Shown here: one piece after another, positions 6,218 to 10,726 of the stretch | How the letters are laid out: each line of letters starts with the position of its first letter | Numbering within the stretch: position 1 is the stretch's first letter | NCBI GenBank assembly: GCA_023268425.1 | Contig: JALRFN010000266.1 | Coordinates: 1-10,726, forward strand | Length of the DNA: 10,726 bases | Reading direction: 5' to 3' | Source: Burkholderiaceae bacterium | GTDB lineage: Bacteria; Pseudomonadota; Gammaproteobacteria; Burkholderiales; Burkholderiaceae_C | Translations under genes and position numbers: made by a program | Notes under the pieces: model-generated | Told to the model about the DNA's origin: nothing | The model's database searches: none | Seen by the model: the letters and a program-made list of their open reading frames with translations, nothing else

Positions 6218-6586
6218 TTACAGAACTTCGGGCGCCAAAGACACGATCTTCATGAACTTCTCGGTACGCAACTCGCGCGTCACCGGGCCGAAGATACGGG
6301 TGCCAATTGGCTCCAACTTGGCATTGAGCAACACCGCGGCGTTGCCATCGAATTTGATCAAAGCACCGTCGGGACGACGGATGCCTTTGGCCGTGCGCAC
6401 CACCACCGCGTTGTAGACCTCGCCTTTTTTGACGCGGCCACGAGGCGCAGCTTCTTTGATGCTCACTTTGATGATGTCACCCACAGACGCATAACGGCGC
6501 TTGGATCCGCCCAGCACCTTGATGCACAGCACAGATTTCGCACCCGTGTTGTCCGCAACATCGAGTCGGCTTTCAGTTTGAATCAT
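6218..6586 (-). CDS. rplN: 50S ribosomal protein L14
   Basis: L14 is a beta-barrel protein of the large subunit that forms intersubunit bridges and is the docking point of the silencing factor RsfS. The 122-residue product has the exact family length, beginning MIQTESRLDVADNTGAKSV, with GDIIKVSIKEAAPRGRVKKG at about 37-56. An in-frame extension to 6652 was refused because it lies in the leader and does not resemble L14; GGGAA precedes the chosen ATG. It is the first gene of the ribosomal operon here, about 185 bases downstream of the predicted transcription start. rpsQ, its usual upstream neighbour in E. coli, is not present in the window. Confidence 0.97.
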   Translation of the reverse strand: MIQTESRLDVADNTGAKSVLCIKVLGGSKRRYASVGDIIKVSIKEAAPRGRVKKGEVYNAVVVRTAKGIRRPDGALIKFDGNAAVLLNAKLEPIGTRIFGPVTRELRTEKFMKIVSLAPEVL

Positions 6587-6700
6587 TTGTAATTCCCAAC
6601 TTGAACAATCACACCACCAGGCGCAATCAATCAGTCTTGGGCCCGTCGTCACGGCTTGACCTGTTGATCAAACCACTCCATTGGGCATGTTTGGTTGAAC

Positions 6701-6772
6701 GCTTCGCTACATTTGCCTAACGACAACGCTCGCCAGGGAGCTTGTCCCAAGCGCGCGCTTTTCGAGCGAAGC
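6701..6772 (-). promoter_or_regulatory. Structured start of the rplN leader
   Basis: In the minus-strand leader, GCTTCGCT (6772-6765), at or just after the predicted transcript start, is perfectly complementary to AGCGAAGC (6708-6701). The enclosed segment holds a perfect 12-bp palindrome AAGCGCGCGCTT (6749-6760) and a short GGGA-CAAGC-TCCC hairpin. No T-tract follows, so it is not an intrinsic terminator. It could be an RNA fold or a protein site just downstream of the promoter. The function is unknown. Confidence 0.35.
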
Positions 6773-6787
6773 CTTGAATTGTATAAC
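6759..6787 (+). promoter_or_regulatory. Weak candidate promoter for proC
   Basis: The plus strand has TATAAC at 6782-6787 (five of six matches to the -10 consensus), 17 bases after a poor -35 (TTTTCG, 6759-6764). It overlaps the opposing -10 of the rplN operon. Other plus-strand combinations, such as TTGACG at 6819, lack a suitable partner. If used, the proC leader would be about 115-120 nt. Confidence 0.25.
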
Positions 6788-6807
6788 ACAATCCGCGAAC
6801 TTTGCAA
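6778..6807 (-). promoter_or_regulatory. Sigma-70-type promoter of the rplN (spc-alpha) operon
   Basis: On the minus strand TTGCAA (6807-6802) and TACAAT (6783-6778) are separated by 18 bases, matching the -35 consensus at four positions of six and the -10 at five. The -10 sits in an AT-rich patch, GTGTTATACAATTC, within GC-rich surroundings. Transcription would start near 6771 and give a leader of about 185 nt. It is the only good candidate between proC and rplN and explains how the ribosomal operon is expressed without an adjoining S10 operon. Confidence 0.6.
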
Positions 6808-6911
6808 GCTGCACTTGGTTGACGTCACGCAGGGTGTCGCGCCGGGTGGACAATCGGGGCCACGCGCGCAAGCACGTCTCATATTTTCCCCTTATTTTCA
6901 GGAGCCATCGC

Positions 6912-7727
6912 ATGTCCACACCTCGTACCCTCTTTGTCGGCGGCGGCAACATGGCCACTGCCATCATCGGCGGCTGCGTAGCCAACGGGGTAGACCCACA
7001 CTCGATTTTGGTCATCGAACCCGATGACGCCCAACGGCAACGCCTCAGCGCAGACTTGGGCGTCTCGGCCATCGCCGCCCCCGGCCCTGCGCTGAGCGCT
7101 TGCGACACGGTGGTTTGGGCGGTCAAGCCACAAGTCATCAAAGAAGTCGCCCTGTCACTGGCGGCCCATCTCCCCCCGGAGGCGCTGCACATCAGCGTGG
7201 CCGCTGGAGTGACCTCGGACAGCTTGCGCCAATGGCTGGGCACTGAGCGCATCGTTCGCGCCATGCCCAACACACCTGCACTCGTCGGCCATGGTGCCAC
7301 CGGGCTGTTCGCGCGTGCTGCGGTGAGCGCCGATGAGCGCCAACGCGTCGACCGTCTGCTCGCAGCCACCGGCTTGGTCTTGTGGGTGGAAGAGGAAGCT
7401 GACTTGGAAGCGGTGACCGCAGTCTCCGGTAGCGGGCCCGCCTATTTTTTCTACATCATGGAAGCCATGACGGACGCAGGCGAGCACATGGGCTTGAGCC
7501 GCGAAACGGCCCAACGCTTGGCCATTGCCACGTGCACAGGAGCCGGGCACCTGGCCGCACAAAGCGATGACCCCCCGGCCGTTCTGCGCGAGCGTGTGAC
7601 TTCAAAAGGCGGCTCCACCTATGAGGCTTTGGCGGTCATGCGCCAGCGTGACTTGAGCGGCATCATGGACGAAGCCATGCGCGCTTGCGCGGCGCGCGCG
7701 CGCGAGATGGGGCAGCAATTCGGTTGA
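6912..7727 (+). CDS. proC: Pyrroline-5-carboxylate reductase
   Basis: ProC catalyses the last step of proline synthesis, NAD(P)H-dependent reduction of 1-pyrroline-5-carboxylate to L-proline, in the cytoplasm. The 271-residue product has the usual length. It begins with a Rossmann fold carrying the glycine-rich dinucleotide motif VGGGNM (9-14), then VKPQ (71-74) and MPNTP (118-122). The helical dimerisation domain follows, with SGSGPAY (172-178) and the signature RVTSKGGST (228-236). The ATG is chosen over an upstream TTG at 6774 because AGGAG (6900-6904) is seven bases before it and the extension would cover the promoter region. It is divergent from rplN and convergent with ubiA, with no functional link evident to either. 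Confidence 0.96.
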   Translation: MSTPRTLFVGGGNMATAIIGGCVANGVDPHSILVIEPDDAQRQRLSADLGVSAIAAPGPALSACDTVVWAVKPQVIKEVALSLAAHLPPEALHISVAAGVTSDSLRQWLGTERIVRAMPNTPALVGHGATGLFARAAVSADERQRVDRLLAATGLVLWVEEEADLEAVTAVSGSGPAYFFYIMEAMTDAGEHMGLSRETAQRLAIATCTGAGHLAAQSDDPPAVLRERVTSKGGSTYEALAVMRQRDLSGIMDEAMRACAARAREMGQQFG

Positions 7728-7743
7728 GCGCCAGGCCCCAAGG

Positions 7744-8637
7744 TCACCCACTGCCGCGCGTCAACACCACGCCGACAAAGACCGTGAAGCCCAGCCAGTG
7801 GTTGACGCGAAACGCCTTGAAACAACCCTCACGGGTGCGGCCTTTGATGTGTGCGTGGTGCCAAGCGACTTGAGCCAGCGCCAACAACATGGTGATGCCC
7901 CAGAAGGGTTCACGCCACAAAGCCAGCGCCCAAGTCCACCCCAGCAGGTGCAGCAGGTAAAACCCAATGACCATGGCCACGTCCCAGCGGCCCAGGGTGA
8001 TGGCTGAGGTTTGGATGCCCAAGTGGATGTCGTCGTCGCGGTCCACCATCGCGTACTCGGTGTCATAAGCCAAGACCCAGAACAAGTTGGTCAACAACAA
8101 ACCCCAAGCCAAGGGCGGCACCGCCGCCCACCACGCCGCCCAGCCTGACCAGGCTTGGCCCTGCGCGTGCACGGCCGCAAACGCCATGGGAATACCAAAC
8201 GAAAAAGCCACGCCCAACACCGCCTGAGGCATGGCGAACCAGCGCTTGGCGTATGGGTAAACAATCGCCACGGCCAATGCAGCAAATGACCACACCACCG
8301 CCACCACATTGGTGGTGAGCACCAAGGCAAAAGCCAGCAACGCCAACAAAGCCCCCACCCACAGAGCCTCGGCCACCCCGACAGCGCCAGTGGTCACCGG
8401 TCGGTTGGCGGTGCGCTTGACGTGACGATCAAACTCGCGGTCGGCCACGTCGTTGACGCAGCAGCCAGCGCTGCGCATCAGCACCGTCCCCGCGACAAAC
8501 ACCAACAGCAGGTGCCAACCCGGGAAGCCATCGGCCGCCACCCACAAGGCCGAAAGCGACGGCCACAACAACAACAACCAGCCAGCAGGTCGATCCCAGC
8601 GAATCAAGTCCAAATACAAACGCCAACGCCCGCCCAT
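7744..8637 (-). CDS. ubiA: 4-hydroxybenzoate polyprenyltransferase
   Basis: UbiA is an inner-membrane prenyltransferase that attaches a polyprenyl chain (from its diphosphate) to 4-hydroxybenzoate, an early step of ubiquinone synthesis. The 297-residue product is rich in hydrophobic segments (about eight or nine) and has both aspartate-rich magnesium/diphosphate motifs: NDVADREFD at 62-70 and YDTEYAMVDRDDD at 191-203. The N-terminus, with LIRWDRPAGWLLLLWP, is typical. The ATG at 8637 is chosen because AGGAG (8648-8644) is six bases upstream. An in-frame ATG at 8655 overlaps the recG stop as ATGA but lacks a Shine-Dalgarno and would add six residues. It lies directly after recG and is probably co-transcribed with it. 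Confidence 0.95.
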   Translation of the reverse strand: MGGRWRLYLDLIRWDRPAGWLLLLWPSLSALWVAADGFPGWHLLLVFVAGTVLMRSAGCCVNDVADREFDRHVKRTANRPVTTGAVGVAEALWVGALLALLAFALVLTTNVVAVVWSFAALAVAIVYPYAKRWFAMPQAVLGVAFSFGIPMAFAAVHAQGQAWSGWAAWWAAVPPLAWGLLLTNLFWVLAYDTEYAMVDRDDDIHLGIQTSAITLGRWDVAMVIGFYLLHLLGWTWALALWREPFWGITMLLALAQVAWHHAHIKGRTREGCFKAFRVNHWLGFTVFVGVVLTRGSG

Positions 8638-8643
8638 GAACCG

Positions 8644-8648
8644 CTCCT
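8644..8648 (-). promoter_or_regulatory. Shine-Dalgarno that decides the ubiA start (AGGAG)
   Basis: AGGAG on the minus strand lies just after the recG stop (8654-8652) and six bases before ATG 8637-8635. It would be inside the coding sequence if the ATGA-overlap start at 8655 were used. It therefore favours the shorter UbiA. Confidence 0.65.
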
Positions 8649-8651
8649 GCT

Positions 8652-10726
8652 TCATGCTTTGAGAAAGTCGGATTTTGCGCCCAGCCATCGATCCATGTGG
8701 GCTTGCGCCTGCTCAGGGCAGGTATCCAACATCCACGCGGCCTCGGCACGGGCCCAATCGAGCAAAGCCTCATCCTCTTGTAAGTCCGCAAAACGCAACA
8801 AGGCCGCACCAGACTGGCGTGCACCCAAAAACTCCCCGGGGCCGCGCAAGGCCAGGTCCACCCGCGCCAATTCAAAGCCGTCGTGAGTCTCAACCATGGC
8901 CTGCAAACGCTGTTTGGCCAATGGGCCTAGTGGCGTCTCGTACAACAAGGCGCACGCCGACGCTGCACTGCCGCGCCCCACCCGGCCTCGCAACTGATGC
9001 AGTTGACTCAAGCCAAAGCGCTCGGCGTGCTCGATCACCATCAGTGAGGCATTGGGCACATCCACACCCACTTCGATCACCGTGGTGCTGACCAGCACCT
9101 GGATGTCGCCGGCGGCAAAGCCTGTCATCACCGCTTTCTTTTCCGCTAGGGGCAATCGCGCGTGCAACAGCGCCGCTCGGGGCAGCACCTCAGCTTCGGC
9201 CACCGACGCGCAGGGCGCTTGCCCCAAGGCCTCGCACAGCAGGGCGTAGCTCTGTGTGGCACTTTGCAGATCCAAAGCCTCGCTGTCTTCGATCAGCGGG
9301 CAAACCCAATACACCTGGCGCCCTTGTGCCACTTGCGCGGCGATGCGCGCGATCACATCTGGGCGTCGAGCGGCAGGGATGGCCCGCGTGACCACCGGCG
9401 TGCGCCCGGGCGGCAGTTCATCCAGCGTCGACACATCCAAGTCGGCGTACAAGGTCATGGCCAGGGTACGCGGGATGGGGGTGGCCGTCATCATCAGCAT
9501 GTGGGGCTCCCACGGTGGCCCCGCGTCCGCTGCGGGACGCGCCAATTTGCGCCGCAAGTTCAATCGCTGCTCCACGCCAAAGCGGTGCTGCTCATCAACA
9601 ATCACCAGGCCCAGGTTCGCAAACACCACGCTGTCTTGAATCAGCGCGTGGGTACCCACCACCAGCGCCGCTTCACCACTGGCCACAGTGGCCAGCATGG
9701 CGCTGCGCTCCTTCTTTTTTTGCGCGCCCACCAACCAAGCCACGGTTTGCCCACGAGCGGCCAAGAGGGGCTGAAACCATTCCAAGAGCTTGCGAAAGTG
9801 CTGTTCAGCCAAGATCTCGGTGGGCGCCATCAAGGCGCACTGCCAACCGGCGTCCATGCACACGCAAGCAGCCAAAGCCGCAACCACTGTTTTGCCAGAA
9901 CCCACATCGCCTTGTAGTAAGCGATTCATCGGCAAGCTGCGCGCCAAGTCGGCGCTGATTTCGGCCACCACCCTGCGCTGTGCGCCCGTCAGGGCAAAAG
10001 GCAGCTGGGCTTGCAAGGCCTTCAACAAGCGCGCTTGTGCATCCAGGGTGGGCGCGCGCTGGGCATCGCGCAGGCGCCTGGCTTGCGCCTGGGCCAGCTG
10101 CTGCGCCAACAGCTCCTCTGCCTTCAAGCGCTGCCACGCGGGATGCGAACGGTCTTCCAGTTGCGCCACCGAAGTCTGAGGCGTGGGGTGGTGCAAAAAC
10201 TGCAAACTGCGCTGCAAAGTCCAGGCTGCATCCAAACCCAAAGGCGCCAAGCGTGCGCTGTCCACGGTATCGCGCCAATGAACGCGCGCCAAAGTACTCT
10301 CGACGGCCTTTCGCAAATAGGCTTGCGGCAGGCCGGCCGTCGTGTGATAAATCGGCGTCAAGACCTGCGGCACGGGCTCGTCTGCCGCCTTGACGCTGGG
10401 GTGCACCATCTCCAAACCAAACAAACCGCCTTTGAGTTCACCACGCACCCTCAAGGCGCGCCCCACAGCCATCATCTTTTGTTGATTGGCGTAAAAATTG
10501 AAAAACCGCAGCGTGCACGTCCCTTCACCATCGCGCACCTTCACCTGCAACTGCCGCCGCGGCCTCAGCGCGACCTCGCTGCGTTCCACCACCCCAATGA
10601 ACTGCACGGTGCCACCCGAGACCGCATCGCCTAGGCGCTGGACTTGGGTTTCGTCCTCATAGCGAAACGGCACGTGCAAGGCAAAGTCCATGGGGCGGCG
10701 CAAACCCATGCGCTCCAAGGCCAGTT
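8652..10726 (-). CDS. recG: ATP-dependent DNA helicase RecG (N-terminus beyond window)
   Basis: RecG remodels branched DNA: it reverses stalled forks and drives Holliday junctions and R-loops. The frame is open to the right edge; the residue upstream of the visible LERMGLRRPMDF continues the family sequence, so the true start lies outside. A TTG at 10718 is not a credible start. Counting from 10718 (688 residues), the wedge OB-fold domain occupies roughly the first 170. The motor follows, with FALTGAQ (241-247), Walker A GDVGSGKT (270-277), DEQH (375-378), TAT (411-413), STTVIEVGVDVP (544-555) and QLRGRVGR (575-582). The TRG-type element LRGPGEFLGARQSG (624-637) couples ATP use to translocation. 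All catalytic motifs are intact. ubiA follows 14 bases after the TGA. oxyR, a known recG neighbour in Pseudomonas, is not between recG and ubiA here. Confidence 0.96.
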   Translation of the reverse strand, partial: LALERMGLRRPMDFALHVPFRYEDETQVQRLGDAVSGGTVQFIGVVERSEVALRPRRQLQVKVRDGEGTCTLRFFNFYANQQKMMAVGRALRVRGELKGGLFGLEMVHPSVKAADEPVPQVLTPIYHTTAGLPQAYLRKAVESTLARVHWRDTVDSARLAPLGLDAAWTLQRSLQFLHHPTPQTSVAQLEDRSHPAWQRLKAEELLAQQLAQAQARRLRDAQRAPTLDAQARLLKALQAQLPFALTGAQRRVVAEISADLARSLPMNRLLQGDVGSGKTVVAALAACVCMDAGWQCALMAPTEILAEQHFRKLLEWFQPLLAARGQTVAWLVGAQKKKERSAMLATVASGEAALVVGTHALIQDSVVFANLGLVIVDEQHRFGVEQRLNLRRKLARPAADAGPPWEPHMLMMTATPIPRTLAMTLYADLDVSTLDELPPGRTPVVTRAIPAARRPDVIARIAAQVAQGRQVYWVCPLIEDSEALDLQSATQSYALLCEALGQAPCASVAEAEVLPRAALLHARLPLAEKKAVMTGFAAGDIQVLVSTTVIEVGVDVPNASLMVIEHAERFGLSQLHQLRGRVGRGSAASACALLYETPLGPLAKQRLQAMVETHDGFELARVDLALRGPGEFLGARQSGAALLRFADLQEDEALLDWARAEAAWMLDTCPEQAQAHMDRWLGAKSDFLKA

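Noticed and set aside
6587..6652. N-terminal extension of rplN by 22 codons
   Set aside because: The extension does not resemble L14, the family starts at MIQTESRLDVADNTG, and a Shine-Dalgarno precedes that ATG.
6774..6911. 46-codon extension of proC from a TTG
   Set aside because: It covers the promoter region and the AGGAG site, and ProC proteins start just before the Rossmann glycine motif.
8563..8580. CAA-type trinucleotide repeat
   Set aside because: It is only a few units and simply encodes consecutive leucines in the first membrane segment of UbiA.
9162..9917. A 251-codon open frame on the plus strand, with others nearby
   Set aside because: It lies entirely opposite the recG motor domain, whose motifs are intact; it is Gln/His/Arg-rich in the way of antisense frames.
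10716..10718. TTG as the start of recG
   Set aside because: The frame continues upstream to the window edge with family-like residues, so the gene is simply cut by the window.
1..10726. CRISPR array, prophage, transposon, toxin-antitoxin or defence system
   Set aside because: No spaced direct repeats, transposase-like frames or unexplained genes exist; almost all sequence is taken up by well-known housekeeping genes.

Overview
The window is a betaproteobacterial chromosomal housekeeping locus. The protein sequences, the ribosomal gene order and the presence of ubiA (a UbiA-type 4-hydroxybenzoate prenyltransferase) point to Burkholderiales. Comamonadaceae, perhaps a freshwater Limnohabitans- or Rhodoferax-like genus, is my best guess from family resemblance, but the genus cannot be fixed from sequence alone. 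Composition is moderately GC-rich and even. I see no insertion sequence, phage, tRNA, rRNA or CRISPR signal.

Layout. Positions 1-6586 hold fifteen ribosomal or secretion genes, all on the minus strand, in transcription order: rplN, rplX, rplE, rpsN, rpsH, rplF, rplR, rpsE, rpmD, rplO, secY, rpmJ, rpsM, rpsK and the first codons of rpsD. This is the classical spc operon run directly into the alpha operon. Spacing is a few to a few dozen bases, several Shine-Dalgarno sequences are built onto the preceding stop codon, and infA is absent between secY and rpmJ. The one long gap inside the cluster, between rpsK and rpsD (41-182), is densely structured. It has an intrinsic terminator with a six-T tract, an upstream element that could compete with that terminator, and two further hairpins before a GTG start for rpsD. 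It looks like a candidate attenuator or S4-responsive leader.

Positions 6587-6911 separate rplN from the divergent gene proC. A sigma-70-like promoter for the ribosomal operon lies at 6778-6807 on the minus strand, giving a leader of about 185 nt. No rpsQ lies upstream of rplN, so the S10 and spc blocks that are adjacent in E. coli are separated here.

Positions 6912-10726 hold proC (plus strand, proline biosynthesis). Convergent to it, on the minus strand, are ubiA (ubiquinone biosynthesis) and recG (branched-DNA helicase, cut by the right window edge). recG and ubiA are closely coupled; proC and ubiA end 16 bp apart with no convincing terminator.

The genes are ordinary, and I found no undescribed protein system. 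The most interesting signal is the RNA architecture between rpsK and rpsD.
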